Positions 8,572-18,231 of a stretch of 64,000 nucleotides of DNA are shown in pieces. The translations under genes were made by a program, and so were the position numbers. Where the stretch lies: the NCBI GenBank assembly GCA_041397725.1, contig JAWKVZ010000006.1, forward strand, positions 62,001-126,000. Direction: 5' to 3'. The notes under the pieces are model-generated. The model was given only the letters and a program-made list of their open reading frames with translations, had not been told where the DNA came from and searched no databases. Source of the stretch: JAGRKR01 sp041397725. GTDB lineage: Bacteria; Pseudomonadota; Alphaproteobacteria; Rhizobiales; Hyphomicrobiaceae. Each line of letters begins with the position of its first letter. The first letter of the stretch is position 1.

Positions 8572-9924
8572 ATGGCTAACCACGGCACACCGGCGCAGCA
8601 GCTCGCGGCCTATGCCTGCTCGCTGACCTTCGAGGACCTGCCGCCAGCCGTGATCACGCGCCTCAAGGCGGCGCTGGTCGATGCCGTGGCGTGTGCCGCG
8701 CACGGCATGAGCAAGCCATGGACGCAGCATGTCCTGGCCGTCTCGCGGGCGAGCGGCTCAGGCGGGCCCTGCCGGTTGCCCGGCGTGCCGGACGTGCGCC
8801 TGCACCCCCGCGCCGCAGCCCTCGTGCTGGGCGTCGCCGCCCACGCCTTCGAGCTCGACAGCCTGAGAGGCGGCGGCTCGGGCGTGCACCCCGGCGGCAC
8901 GGCCGCCCTGCCGGCGCTGACGGCGGCCGAGGCCGCGGGCGCCAGCGGCAAGGCGACGATCGTGGCCCTCGCTGCCGCCATGGAGGTGATGGTGCGCATC
9001 GGCAAGGCGACCCTGCACACGCCCGAGAAGCGCGGTTTTCATGCGCCCGGCCTGACCGGCCCGTTCGGCGCGGCCATCGCGGCCATGCACCTCGCCGGCG
9101 CCGATGCGGTCAAGACCACGAACGCCATTGCCATCTCCGGCTCGCTGGCCTCCGGCCTGCTGGCGTTCGCCAAGGCGCCCGACGGCGGCATGGTCAAGCG
9201 CCTGCATCTGGGACGCGCCGCCGAGGGCGGCCTGCTCGCGGCCGAGCTGGCGCTGCAGGGCTTCGAGGCGCCGAGCACGGTGCTCGAAGGCCCGTACGGC
9301 CTGCTCGAGGCCTTCTGTCTCGACACGCGCCCCGACTATCTGACGGACGGCCTCGGCGCGGTCTGGGAGAGCGAGTCGGTGACGATGAAGAAGTTCCCCT
9401 GCCACATCATGACCCATGCCCCGCTCGAGGCGCTGGCTGCCTTACGGGCGGAGCGGAGCTTCACCGCCAGCGAGGTCGAGAGCATCGAGATCCGCGGCAT
9501 GGAGCGGATCGCCACGCATCATGACATCAAGGCGCCCGGCGACATCATGCAGGCGCAATACTCCATCCCCTTCATCGTGGCGCTGTCGCTGTTCCGCGAT
9601 GTCGCCGATCCCGCCAACATCAGCGAGGACGTGCTCGCGGACGCCGCCGTTGCCGCCATGGCCGGGCGCATTCGCCTGATCGGCGATCCCGGCGCCAAGG
9701 GCTGGGGCACCGAGGTCACGGTCACACTGGCCGACGGAACCCGCCTCGGCCGCCGCATCGACGTCTTCCCCGGCATGGCCGAGCGCCCCTTCACCGAGAG
9801 CGAGCTCGCAGCGAAGTTCATGCGCCTGACGACGCACATGCCGCTGGCGCGACGCGAGACGCTGCTGGCCCAGCTCATGGCCCTGGAGACCATCGACGAC
9901 GTGCGCAGCCTCGATCTCGCCTGA
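8572..9924 (+). CDS. MmgE/PrpD family protein (first copy)
   Basis: This 450-residue protein belongs to the MmgE/PrpD family, which includes 2-methylcitrate dehydratase, cis-aconitate decarboxylase and related hydro-lyases. Family hallmarks are the N-terminal helical segment QLAAYACSLTFEDLPPAVI, VDAVACAAHG, HAFELDSLRGGG (the active-site region, where the family usually has a DD pair), HAPGLTGPFGAAIAAMHLAG, and KRLHLGRAAEGGLLAAELA. The likely LysR regulator is divergent. A second, clearly diverged copy follows after 222 bases. The true substrate cannot be inferred. The absence of prpB and prpC next to it argues against a simple methylcitrate-cycle role. Confidence 0.88.
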   Translation: MANHGTPAQQLAAYACSLTFEDLPPAVITRLKAALVDAVACAAHGMSKPWTQHVLAVSRASGSGGPCRLPGVPDVRLHPRAAALVLGVAAHAFELDSLRGGGSGVHPGGTAALPALTAAEAAGASGKATIVALAAAMEVMVRIGKATLHTPEKRGFHAPGLTGPFGAAIAAMHLAGADAVKTTNAIAISGSLASGLLAFAKAPDGGMVKRLHLGRAAEGGLLAAELALQGFEAPSTVLEGPYGLLEAFCLDTRPDYLTDGLGAVWESESVTMKKFPCHIMTHAPLEALAALRAERSFTASEVESIEIRGMERIATHHDIKAPGDIMQAQYSIPFIVALSLFRDVADPANISEDVLADAAVAAMAGRIRLIGDPGAKGWGTEVTVTLADGTRLGRRIDVFPGMAERPFTESELAAKFMRLTTHMPLARRETLLAQLMALETIDDVRSLDLA

Positions 9925-10146
9925 GCCTCAGGCGAGGCCGTCGCGTCCTGCTCCGGCCGGCCCGCCGTGGCGCCTGACACGCGAGACGCCGCGAACGTCG
10001 GCATGCCCGTCGGGCGCGACCGGAAGCATAAGCTGCCCTGATGGCCACTATTCGCCCCGCCTCGAACAAGAGGCCGGCAGCTCTCGACAGGGAGCGAGGG
10101 CGGGACTATCAGCTTTGCGCCAGGGTGTGATGTCACGGAGACCTCG

Positions 10147-11547
10147 ATGAGCAGCCACGAGCCGACCGACAACCGCTACACGCAAGGCCTCGCCACTTTC
10201 ATCTCCGACCTCACCTACGAGCGCCTGCCCGAGGAGGTGCGGACCCGCGCCAAGCTGCTGATCCTCGACTCGCTCGGCTGCGGTCTCTACGGAGCGCGGC
10301 TGCCCTGGACCAGGATCCTCGTCGATACCCTGTCGGCCGTCGATACCAGCACGGGCGCAGGTCTGTGGGGCTCAGCCAGGCGGCTGTCGGCCCCGCACGC
10401 CGCGCTCGTCAACGGCACGCAGGTGCAAGGCTTCGAGCTGGATGACGTGCACCGTCGCGGCGTCCTGCACGTGAATGCCGTAGCCTTGCCGGCGCTGACG
10501 GCGGTCGTCGAGATGCGGCCGGGCCTCTCGGGCCGCGACTATCTGGTCGGCGCGGTCGCCGGCTACGAGACCGGCCCTCGCGTCGGCATCTGCATGGGCC
10601 AGGAGCACATCGGCCAGGGCTGGCACTCGGGCGCCACCGTCGGCGTCTATGCCGCGGCCGCAGCCGCGGCCTCTGGCCTCAAGCTGTCGCCCGAGCAGAC
10701 GGTGCACGCGCTCGGCATCGCCGGCACGCAGTCGGCGGGCCTGATGGCGGCCCAGTTCGGAGCCATGGTCAAGCGCATGCACGCCGGCCGCTCGTCGCAG
10801 AGCGGCCTGCTCGGCGCGCTGCTCGCCGCACGCGGCTTCACGGGCATCATCGACGTCTTCGAGGCGCCCTACGGCGGCTTCTGCACCACGTTCTCGCGCT
10901 CGAACGACCGCTTCCAGCTCGCCGAGCTCACGTCCGAGCTCGGCGAACGCTTCGAGACGATGCGGATCGCGCTCAAGTTCTACTCCTGCGTCGGCTCGAA
11001 CCACACCACGCTCGACGCCATCCGCGACATCCGCAAGCGCCGCCCCTTCTCGCTCGGCGAACTCGACAAGGTGGTCGTTTTCGGCTCGCAGGTCACCGTC
11101 GATCACGTCGGCTGGCCGTACCGGCCCGAGGGGCTCACCTCGGCGCAGCTCAATCTGCCGTACTGTGTCGCCACGCTGCTGCTCGAGGACGACGTCTTCG
11201 TCGATCAGTTCGGCGAGGGCTGCGTCACCGACGAGGCGCGCATCGCCCTCTCGCGCAAGGTCGAGGTGCGCCACGATCCCGGCATCACCGCGCTCGGCTC
11301 GCGGTTCCGCCACAAGGTCCACGTCGAGGTGCACCTCGCGGACGGCTCGATCCACCGCGAGACACGCGAGGCTCCGCGCGGCAGCGAGGCCGATTTCGCC
11401 AGTGAAGCGGACATCGTGCGCAAATTCGAAAGCCTGACCCGCGACGCCCTGCCGGAGAGCCAGCGCCAGCAACTCGTCGAAACCGTCCTCGGGCTCGACA
11501 AGCTCGAGGATGCGAGCCGCCTCGCCAGGCTGCTGGCGACAGGGTAA
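10147..11547 (+). CDS. MmgE/PrpD family protein (second copy)
   Basis: This 466-residue MmgE/PrpD-family protein is related to the upstream copy but not a recent duplicate. It shows AKLLILDSLGCGLYGARLPW, QGFELDDVHRRGVLHVNAVA (with the family's Asp-Asp pair), GWHSGATVGVYAAAAAAASG, GIAGTQSAGLMAAQFG and VKRMHAGRSSQSGLLGALLA, then a small C-terminal domain with YSCVGSNHTTLDAI. Unlike the first copy it retains the acidic DD motif, so it looks more likely to be a standard dehydratase-type member. It probably shares a unit with the upstream MmgE/PrpD gene and the SDR 111 bases downstream. Confidence 0.88.
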   Translation: MSSHEPTDNRYTQGLATFISDLTYERLPEEVRTRAKLLILDSLGCGLYGARLPWTRILVDTLSAVDTSTGAGLWGSARRLSAPHAALVNGTQVQGFELDDVHRRGVLHVNAVALPALTAVVEMRPGLSGRDYLVGAVAGYETGPRVGICMGQEHIGQGWHSGATVGVYAAAAAAASGLKLSPEQTVHALGIAGTQSAGLMAAQFGAMVKRMHAGRSSQSGLLGALLAARGFTGIIDVFEAPYGGFCTTFSRSNDRFQLAELTSELGERFETMRIALKFYSCVGSNHTTLDAIRDIRKRRPFSLGELDKVVVFGSQVTVDHVGWPYRPEGLTSAQLNLPYCVATLLLEDDVFVDQFGEGCVTDEARIALSRKVEVRHDPGITALGSRFRHKVHVEVHLADGSIHRETREAPRGSEADFASEADIVRKFESLTRDALPESQRQQLVETVLGLDKLEDASRLARLLATG

Positions 11548-11658
11548 GCGAAGATCGCAACAAGGGCTGGAGCAGGCCACCACGGCTCGCTAAGCTCGCG
11601 ACGACCTCATTCCATCACCAAGGGCCAGGCCCGGACCACAAGAGAGAGAGAAACAGTC

Positions 11659-12423
11659 ATGACCAGCCCCTTCGACCTCACCGGCCAGGTGGCCCTCGTC
11701 ACCGGCTCGAGCCGCGGCATCGGCCGATCTATCGCCGAGACGATGGCTAGCCTCGGTGCCAAGGTGGTCATCTCCAGCCGAAAAGCCGAAGCCTGCGAGG
11801 AGGTAGCCGCCGCCATCACGGCCAAGGGCGGCGAGGCCATCGTCATTCCCTGCAACATCGGCCGCAAGCCGGAGGTCGAGGCGCTGATCAAGGGCACGCT
11901 CGACAAGTGGGGGCGTATCGACAGCCTCGTATGCAATGCCGCGATCAATCCTCACTTCGGCCCGCTCGCCAAGATCAGCGACGACGCCTTCGACAAGATC
12001 ATGGCCTCGAACGTCAAGTCGAACCTGTGGCTCGCCAATCTGGCCGCACCCGGCATGGCGGACCGTGGCGGCGGCACGGTCATCATCGTCTCGTCGATCG
12101 GTGGCATCCGTGGCTCGGCCATGCTCGGCGCCTACGGCATCTCCAAGGCCGCGGATTTCTCGCTGGCTCGCAGCCTCGCCGTCGAGTGGGGGCCGAAGAA
12201 CGTGCGCATCAACTGCATCGCGCCGGGCCTGGTGCGAACCGACTTCGCCCGTGCGCTGTGGGAGGACAAGGCCAATCTGGAGAAGCGACTGGTCACAACC
12301 CCGCTGCGACGCATCGGCGAGCCCGAGGACATCGGCGGCGTCGCGGCCTTCCTCGCCTCCAAGGCCGCCGCCTTCATCACCGGCCAGGTGATCGTCGCCG
12401 ACGGTGGCGTGACCATCGCCTGA
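11659..12423 (+). CDS. Short-chain dehydrogenase/reductase
   Basis: This 254-residue classical SDR has the nucleotide-binding motif TGSSRGIG (residues 15-22), CNAAINP in the NAG-motif position, a catalytic Ser within VSSIGG and the YGISK catalytic Tyr-Lys pair. It ends in ITGQVIVADGGVTIA. Arg residues just after the second beta strand (SSRKAEA) suggest NADP(H) preference. It follows two MmgE/PrpD genes and converges on hrpB, with only 15 bases between the stops. The ribosome-binding site is AGAGAGAG about 9 bases before the ATG. The substrate is unknown. Confidence 0.92.
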   Translation: MTSPFDLTGQVALVTGSSRGIGRSIAETMASLGAKVVISSRKAEACEEVAAAITAKGGEAIVIPCNIGRKPEVEALIKGTLDKWGRIDSLVCNAAINPHFGPLAKISDDAFDKIMASNVKSNLWLANLAAPGMADRGGGTVIIVSSIGGIRGSAMLGAYGISKAADFSLARSLAVEWGPKNVRINCIAPGLVRTDFARALWEDKANLEKRLVTTPLRRIGEPEDIGGVAAFLASKAAAFITGQVIVADGGVTIA

Positions 12424-12438
12424 GCCGGCGGGCCGCCA

Positions 12439-14901
12439 TCACGTCCCCCGCGGCTTGGCGCGGTGCGTCGGTGCGGCGTTGGCCGGGTCCTCCGGCCATG
12501 GGTGCCGGGGATAGCGTCCGCGCATGTCGGCGCGGACCGCGGCCCAGGAGCCCGACCAGAAGCCCGGCAGATCGCGCGTGATCTGGATCGGCCGGTGCGC
12601 CGGCGACAGCAGATGCAGCGTCAACGGCAGCCGGCCGCCGGCGAGGCTCGGGTGCCGGGTCGTGCCGAACAGCTCCTGCACCCGGATGTGCAGCGCCGGC
12701 GCATCGGGGCCGGCGTAGTCGATGGCGTGGCGATTGCCGGTCGGCGCCGTGAAGTGCGTCGGAGCAGCCTCGTCGAGCCGGCGGCGCAGATCCCAGGACA
12801 CCATTGCGTCGAGGGCGGGCGTCAGATCCTCGGCGCCGAGGTCGCTGAGCCCGACGCGACCGTTGAGAAACGGGGCCAGCCAGGTCTCCACGCTCTCAGC
12901 CAGGGCCTCGTCGGACAAATCCGGCCAGCCCTCCCCCTCGGCCCGACGCAGGAAGCCGACACGCTGGCGCAACTGCAATTGCGCCTTCGACCAGGGCAGG
13001 CGGTCGATGCCGAGGCTGGCGAGCCCCCGCGCCAGCGTACGCTGAGCCGCCTCGCCGCCCGGCACGGGTCGCGGCTCGCTCGCCAGCGTGATCGCACCGA
13101 GACGCCGGACACCGCGCGCCTTGAGACGCGCCGCTTGTTGATCGAAGGTCAGCTCCTGAGCGACCTCGATGCGCTCACCGGCAAACGCGATGATCTCCGC
13201 CTCGCTGGCAGCGCACGCCAGCGTGATCCGTGCGGCGGCCGCCGCGCCCTGCAGCTCCGCCACGACGAGGAACGGCTCGCGCGCCAGGGGGGAAACGGGG
13301 TCGAGCCGCGCTCCACGCCCGTTCACGAGCAGGTATTGGCCATCGCCTCCGCGCGACTTGGCGATCCGATCGGGATAGGCAAGCGCCAGCAGCCCTGGCG
13401 TCGAGACGTCCTGGGCGGCCGCACCGTCGCCGGCGGCGCGGGCCCACCCCTTGGCGAGGCGGCGCATCTCGTGCGCGCGGGCTCCGCGATCGCGGCGAAA
13501 CGTCTCCAGCCGCGTGACGAGGTCGGGGTCGTTGCCGCCGAGCCCCCGCTCGACGATGAGCGCGGCGATCTCGCCAGCCTTGTCGGCGGCGCCGACCGCA
13601 GCGGCAGAAAGCACCATGTGCGCCAGTCGCGGCGGCAACGCCAGCGCGCGCAAGCGACGCCCGGCCGGCGTGATCCGGCCGTCTCCGTCCAAGGCATGGA
13701 TCGCGACGAGACCTTCACGGGCCGCCGCCAGCGCGGCCTCGCCCGGCGGATCAAGCCAGCGCAGCTCAGAAGGATCGCGCGCGCCCCACTCCGCGATGGC
13801 CAGAAGCAGGCCCTTGAGGTCGCTCGCGCGGACCTCGGGCTCAGCGAACGGCCTGAGACTCGCCGACTCCGGCTCGTCCCACAGGCGATAGCACACGCCG
13901 GGCTCGGTCCGGCCCGCCCGTCCGCGCCGCTGGTCGGCCGATGCCCGCGACACACGTTGGGTCTCGAGCCGCGTCAGGTCTGTTGCCGGCTCGTAGCGCG
14001 GCACGCGCGACAGTCCGCTGTCGACGACGATGCGCACGCCCTCGATGGTGATGGACGTCTCCGCGATCGACGTTGCCAGCACGACCTTGCGGCGAGCGCC
14101 GGTGGCCGCCGCGACGGCGCGGTCCTGCTCTCCGACGGAGAGGCCGCCGTGCAGGGGCAGGATTTGGACATCGGCTCCGAGGGCACGCTCGCTCAAGCGC
14201 TCGTGGACACGGCGGATCTCCGCCTGCCCCGGCAGGAACGCGAGGAGCGAGCCGGGCTCCGCCCTGAGCGCGCCCGCAATCGTCTCCGCCATCTGATCCT
14301 CGATGCGCCGGACGGCATCGCGGCCCACGTAGCGTGTCTCGACCGGATAGGCCCGCCCATCGGCGCGAATGACGCTGGCATCGCCAAGGAACCCGGCGAT
14401 GCGCGTGTCGTCCAGGGTGGCGGACATCACCAGCAGGCGCAGATCGTCGCGCAGCGCGCCCTGCACATCGAGCGCCAGCGCCAGACCGAGATCGGCATCG
14501 AGCGAGCGCTCGTGAAACTCGTCGAACAGGATCGCGCCGACGCCCGTCAGCTCGGGATCGTCCAGGAGCATGCGGACCAGAACCCCCTCGGTCACGACCT
14601 CAATGCGCGTCCTGGCCGAAACCTTGGTGCCGAGCCGGGCACGCACGCCGACGGTCTCGCCGACCGCCTCGCCCAGCGTCGTCGCCATGCGTTCCGCGGC
14701 TCCCCGCGCCGCCAGACGCCGCGGCTCCAGCACGAGGATGCGGCGCGCGCCGAGCCAGGGCGCGTCGAGAAGCGCCAACGGCACGCGCGTCGTCTTGCCT
14801 GCCCCGGGCGGAGCGACCAGCACCACGGTCTCGGCGGCTGCGAGCGTGCGGCACAGCTCCGGCAGCACGGCATCGATAGGCAAGGGAGGACCAGGGATCA
14901 T
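12439..14901 (-). CDS. hrpB: ATP-dependent helicase HrpB
   Basis: The 820-residue product is a DEAH-box helicase of the HrpB type. Motifs in order are Walker A APPGAGKTT (about 30), LEPRRLAARGAAERMA, FDEFHER (motif II in its DEFH form), SATLDD (motif III), and RVVDSGLSR/QRRGRAGRTEPGVCYRL (motifs V and VI). The C-terminal HrpB domain ends in PLTLHLLSPAHRPIQITRDL. The start at 14901 leaves about 104 bases to the divergent asparaginase gene; ATGs at 14943 and 15012 are in frame but would overlap or crowd that promoter. HrpB's cellular role is poorly defined. Confidence 0.92.
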   Translation of the reverse strand: MIPGPPLPIDAVLPELCRTLAAAETVVLVAPPGAGKTTRVPLALLDAPWLGARRILVLEPRRLAARGAAERMATTLGEAVGETVGVRARLGTKVSARTRIEVVTEGVLVRMLLDDPELTGVGAILFDEFHERSLDADLGLALALDVQGALRDDLRLLVMSATLDDTRIAGFLGDASVIRADGRAYPVETRYVGRDAVRRIEDQMAETIAGALRAEPGSLLAFLPGQAEIRRVHERLSERALGADVQILPLHGGLSVGEQDRAVAAATGARRKVVLATSIAETSITIEGVRIVVDSGLSRVPRYEPATDLTRLETQRVSRASADQRRGRAGRTEPGVCYRLWDEPESASLRPFAEPEVRASDLKGLLLAIAEWGARDPSELRWLDPPGEAALAAAREGLVAIHALDGDGRITPAGRRLRALALPPRLAHMVLSAAAVGAADKAGEIAALIVERGLGGNDPDLVTRLETFRRDRGARAHEMRRLAKGWARAAGDGAAAQDVSTPGLLALAYPDRIAKSRGGDGQYLLVNGRGARLDPVSPLAREPFLVVAELQGAAAAARITLACAASEAEIIAFAGERIEVAQELTFDQQAARLKARGVRRLGAITLASEPRPVPGGEAAQRTLARGLASLGIDRLPWSKAQLQLRQRVGFLRRAEGEGWPDLSDEALAESVETWLAPFLNGRVGLSDLGAEDLTPALDAMVSWDLRRRLDEAAPTHFTAPTGNRHAIDYAGPDAPALHIRVQELFGTTRHPSLAGGRLPLTLHLLSPAHRPIQITRDLPGFWSGSWAAVRADMRGRYPRHPWPEDPANAAPTHRAKPRGT

Positions 14902-15005
14902 CGCGGCCGAGCCCTGGCGTGCGGCCGCCGGCCGTCGTTGCATCGCTTGAGAATGGCGCCGGCCTGGGTCACAAATGGATTCCGGTTCGTTCGGGAGGAT
15001 AAGGC

Positions 15006-16007
15006 ATGGCACAAAAGCCCAAGGTGGCGCTCATCGGCACGGGCGGCACGATCTCCGCCGTCGGCAAGGGTCCGCTCGACCTGCAGGACTATACCGAGAC
15101 CGGGCGGATGCTGCACGCCGACGAGTTGCTCGCCCGCTTCCCGGACGTGGCGAGCGTCGCCGACGTGACGCCGGTCCGCTTCCGCGCCGTGCCGAGCACG
15201 GCCATCTCGTTTCCCGAATGGAAAGAGGTCGTGCTCCTCGCCGACAAGCTCGTGACGGAGCAGCCCGGCCTCGCTGGCATCGTCGTCAACCACGGCACCG
15301 CCACGCTCGAGGAGACGGCATACGCGCTGAGCCTCACGGCCAAGGTGCCCGTACCGATCGTGCTCGTCGGCGCGCAGCGGCCATCGAGCGCGCTGTCCAC
15401 CGATGCCGGGCTCAACCTCGTCAACGCCGTCAGGACCGCGGCATCGCCCGACGCCCGCGGCCTCGGCGTGCTCGTGGTGCTCAACGACGAGATCCACGCG
15501 GCGCGCGAGGTGACCAAGACCTCCAATTTTCGCCTGCAGACCTTCCGCACGCCGGATTTCGGCGCACTCGGTCACTGCGACGGCGATGCGGTCGCCTTCT
15601 ATCGCCGGCCGCTGCGCCGCGCCGCCCCGGATACCGAGTTCGACATCCGCACGCTCGAGCGTCTGCCGCGCGTCGACATTGCCTACGGGCATGCCGGCTC
15701 CGATGGCACGGCCGTGCGCGCCTTCGTGGAAGCTGGGGCGGAAGGCATCGTGGCCGCGGGCCTGCCACCGGGCATGAGCACGCCCGCCGACTACGAGGCG
15801 CTGAAGGCGGCGGCGGCGGGCGGCGTCATCGTGCTGCAATCCTCCCGCGCCATGAGCGGACGCACCTACGCCAACCATCGCAGCCGCGCCGGCGGCTTCC
15901 TCGCCGCCGACAACCTGACCCCGCAGAAGGCGCGCATCCTGCTGGCGCTCGCCTTGACGCGGACGCGCGACAAGGACGAGATCCGCCGCATCTTCGCCAC
16001 CTACTGA
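15006..16007 (+). CDS. Asparaginase-family protein with an Ala in place of the usual Asp
   Basis: This 333-residue protein has the full asparaginase/glutaminase fold. The first motif IGTGGTIS gives nucleophile Thr15. The second motif reads NHGTATLEETAY, whereas classical enzymes have HGTDT: the substrate-carboxylate-binding Asp (Asp90 in E. coli type II enzyme) is Ala99 here, although the second Thr (Thr98) is kept. The Lys of the catalytic triad is present (VTKTSNF, Lys171). There is no signal peptide, so it is cytoplasmic. GGAGG lies shortly before the ATG. Substrate preference is therefore uncertain; hydrolysis of another amide or lactam is possible. Confidence 0.85.
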   Translation: MAQKPKVALIGTGGTISAVGKGPLDLQDYTETGRMLHADELLARFPDVASVADVTPVRFRAVPSTAISFPEWKEVVLLADKLVTEQPGLAGIVVNHGTATLEETAYALSLTAKVPVPIVLVGAQRPSSALSTDAGLNLVNAVRTAASPDARGLGVLVVLNDEIHAAREVTKTSNFRLQTFRTPDFGALGHCDGDAVAFYRRPLRRAAPDTEFDIRTLERLPRVDIAYGHAGSDGTAVRAFVEAGAEGIVAAGLPPGMSTPADYEALKAAAAGGVIVLQSSRAMSGRTYANHRSRAGGFLAADNLTPQKARILLALALTRTRDKDEIRRIFATY

Positions 16008-16014
16008 GGCCGGC

Positions 16015-18069
16015 TCAGGCCGCACGCTTGCGCGCGAGGCCGCGCTTGGCGAGCAGGGCGTCGATCGTCGGCAAGCGGCCGCGGAAGGCGATGTAGGCGT
16101 CGGCCGGCTCCTGGCGGTTTCCGGCCGAATAGATGAACTCGCGCAGCCGCCGCGCCAGGGCGGGATCGAAAATGTCGCCCGCCTCTTCGAATGCCAGGAA
16201 CGCATCGGCGTCCATCAGCTCGGACCAGAGATAGCTGTAATACCCGGCCGAGTAGCCGTCGCCGGAGAACACGTGCGCGAAGTGCGGAATGCGATGGCGC
16301 ATGGTGATCGCTGCGGGCATGCCGAGCTCCTGGAGGTGCTGGCGCTCGTAGGCATCGAGATCGAGCGACTTGGCGTCTGTCGCGAGGTGCAGATCGAGAT
16401 CGACCAGGGCTGAGGCGGTGTACTCGACGCTGGCGAAACCCTGATTGAAGTTTCGCGCCGCCTGCAGCCGCTCGATCAGCGCGACCGGCATCGGCTGGCC
16501 GGTCTCGTAGTGGCGGGCGAAGCGGGCGAGCACCTCGGGTTGCAGCAGCCAGTGCTCGTAAAGCTGCGACGGCAGCTCCACGAAGTCGCGCGCGACGCTC
16601 GTGCCCGCGATCATGGCATAGCGCACGTCGGACAGCAGGCCGTGCAGCGCGTGGCCGAACTCGTGGAAAAGCGTGCGCGCATCGTCGAAGCTCAGGAGCG
16701 TCGGCACGTCACTCGAGCCCTTCACGAAATTCATGACGTTGACGATGATCGGACGCTGCTCGCCGCCGAGCTTGCTCTGCGAGCGGTAGCTGCTCATCCA
16801 GGCGCCGCTGCGCTTCGACGGCCGCGCGAAATAGTCGGCGAGAAACAGGCCGACGTGCCGCCCGTCGCTGCCCTTGACCTCGAAGACACGCACATCGGGA
16901 TGGTAGACAGGAAGCCCCTCCAGCTCGCTGAACTCGACCGAGAACAGCCGGCGCGCCGTGTCGAACGCCGCGGCGATCACCTGATCCAGCGGCAGATAGG
17001 GCTTGATCTCCCCTTCGTCGATGTCGAACTTCGCCTTGCGCACCTTCTCCGAGTAGTAGTGCCAGTCCCACGGCTCGATGCGCTCGTTGGCGCCCTCGCG
17101 GCCGGCCAGCGCCTGCAGCTCGGCGCACTCCTCGCCCGCCCGCTCCACAGCGGGTCCCCACAGTCCCATCAGCAGCTCGCGCGCCGCCTCCGGCGTTTGA
17201 GCCATGGTGTCGTCGAGCTTGAAGTGCGCGAAGGAGGGGAAGCCCAGAAGACGCGCGCGCTCGGCCCGGAGCAGTAGCGTCTCCTTGACGATGGCGCGGT
17301 TGTCGTGCGCGTCGCCGTTGGCGCCACGCGCGGACCAGGCCCGGAACGCCTTCTCGCGGAGATCGCGACGCGCCGAGAACTTCAGGAAAGGCTCGATGCT
17401 GGAACGAGCCAGCGTGATGACGTGCTTGCCGTCGAGGCCGAGCTCGGTGGCGGTGGCGGCGGCCGCGCGGCGTACGAAGTCGGGCAGGCCGGCGAGGTCC
17501 GCCTCGCCCTCGAGCACGAGGCGATAGCTCTGCTCGTCGGCCAGGACGTTCTGGGAAAACTGCGTGCCGAGGCTCGCAAGCCGCTGGCTGATCTCGGAAA
17601 GCCGGGTCTTGCTCGCGGGCTCGAGGTGCGCACCGGCGCGCCGCAGCATTGTCACGCAGCGCTCGAGCACGCGCGCCTGCTCGGCGTCGAGGCCGAGGCT
17701 GTCCGCTTTCGCCTGCAAGGCAGCGACGCGATCGTAGAGGCGCTTGTCGAGCAGGATTTCCGTGCGGTGCCTGGCCAGTTTCGGCGCGATCTCCCGCTCG
17801 ATCTCCTGCAGCTCGGGGCTGGTATGGGCGCCGGTCAGATTGAAGAACACGTGGCCGACGCGGCGCAGCTCGACGTCCGACAGCTCCAGCGCCTCGATGG
17901 TGTCGGCGAACGTCGGCACGCCCGGCGCCGTCACGATCGCCTCGATCGCCGCCCGATGGCTGGCCAGCGCCCGCTCGAAGGCGGGGCGGAAATGCGCCAC
18001 CGTGATGTCGGCGAATGGCGGCATCGCGAACGGTGTCGACCAGGCCGAGAAGAACGGATTGTCCGTCAT
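16015..18069 (-). CDS. M3-family oligopeptidase (peptidyl-dipeptidase Dcp-like)
   Basis: The 684-residue protein is a zinc metallopeptidase of family M3. The catalytic motif HEFGHALHG is at about 455, with the third zinc ligand Glu in FVELPSQLYEHW downstream. The Dcp-typical opening is NPFFSAWSTPFAMPPF, and ASVEYTASALVDLDLH and YYSYLWSELMDADAF follow. It degrades short peptides in the cytoplasm; there is no signal peptide. The ATG at 18069 is the natural start. The frame stays open for a further 1.2 kb upstream, but that part is antisense to the oxidoreductase gene. It converges on the asparaginase gene with 7 bases between stops. Confidence 0.92.
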   Translation of the reverse strand: MTDNPFFSAWSTPFAMPPFADITVAHFRPAFERALASHRAAIEAIVTAPGVPTFADTIEALELSDVELRRVGHVFFNLTGAHTSPELQEIEREIAPKLARHRTEILLDKRLYDRVAALQAKADSLGLDAEQARVLERCVTMLRRAGAHLEPASKTRLSEISQRLASLGTQFSQNVLADEQSYRLVLEGEADLAGLPDFVRRAAAATATELGLDGKHVITLARSSIEPFLKFSARRDLREKAFRAWSARGANGDAHDNRAIVKETLLLRAERARLLGFPSFAHFKLDDTMAQTPEAARELLMGLWGPAVERAGEECAELQALAGREGANERIEPWDWHYYSEKVRKAKFDIDEGEIKPYLPLDQVIAAAFDTARRLFSVEFSELEGLPVYHPDVRVFEVKGSDGRHVGLFLADYFARPSKRSGAWMSSYRSQSKLGGEQRPIIVNVMNFVKGSSDVPTLLSFDDARTLFHEFGHALHGLLSDVRYAMIAGTSVARDFVELPSQLYEHWLLQPEVLARFARHYETGQPMPVALIERLQAARNFNQGFASVEYTASALVDLDLHLATDAKSLDLDAYERQHLQELGMPAAITMRHRIPHFAHVFSGDGYSAGYYSYLWSELMDADAFLAFEEAGDIFDPALARRLREFIYSAGNRQEPADAYIAFRGRLPTIDALLAKRGLARKRAA

Positions 18070-18231
18070 GGATAGCGCGCCTCTTCTGCTGGCAGCCCGT
18101 GCTCGGGCGGCAGTGCGTTGTACAGCTCCAGGCCAGAGGTAGCGGTGCGCGCCACCCCCGGCAACCCGGAGCTGATGACATGGCTTCAGATTGTCGTATT
18201 GTCCATCAGCTTCAAGGGGAGGTTCCGGATC

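Noticed and set aside
12463..15168. 901-codon forward-strand open frame opposite hrpB
   Set aside because: Antisense shadow caused by high GC. The reverse strand carries all helicase motifs in order, and the forward frame has no recognisable domain.
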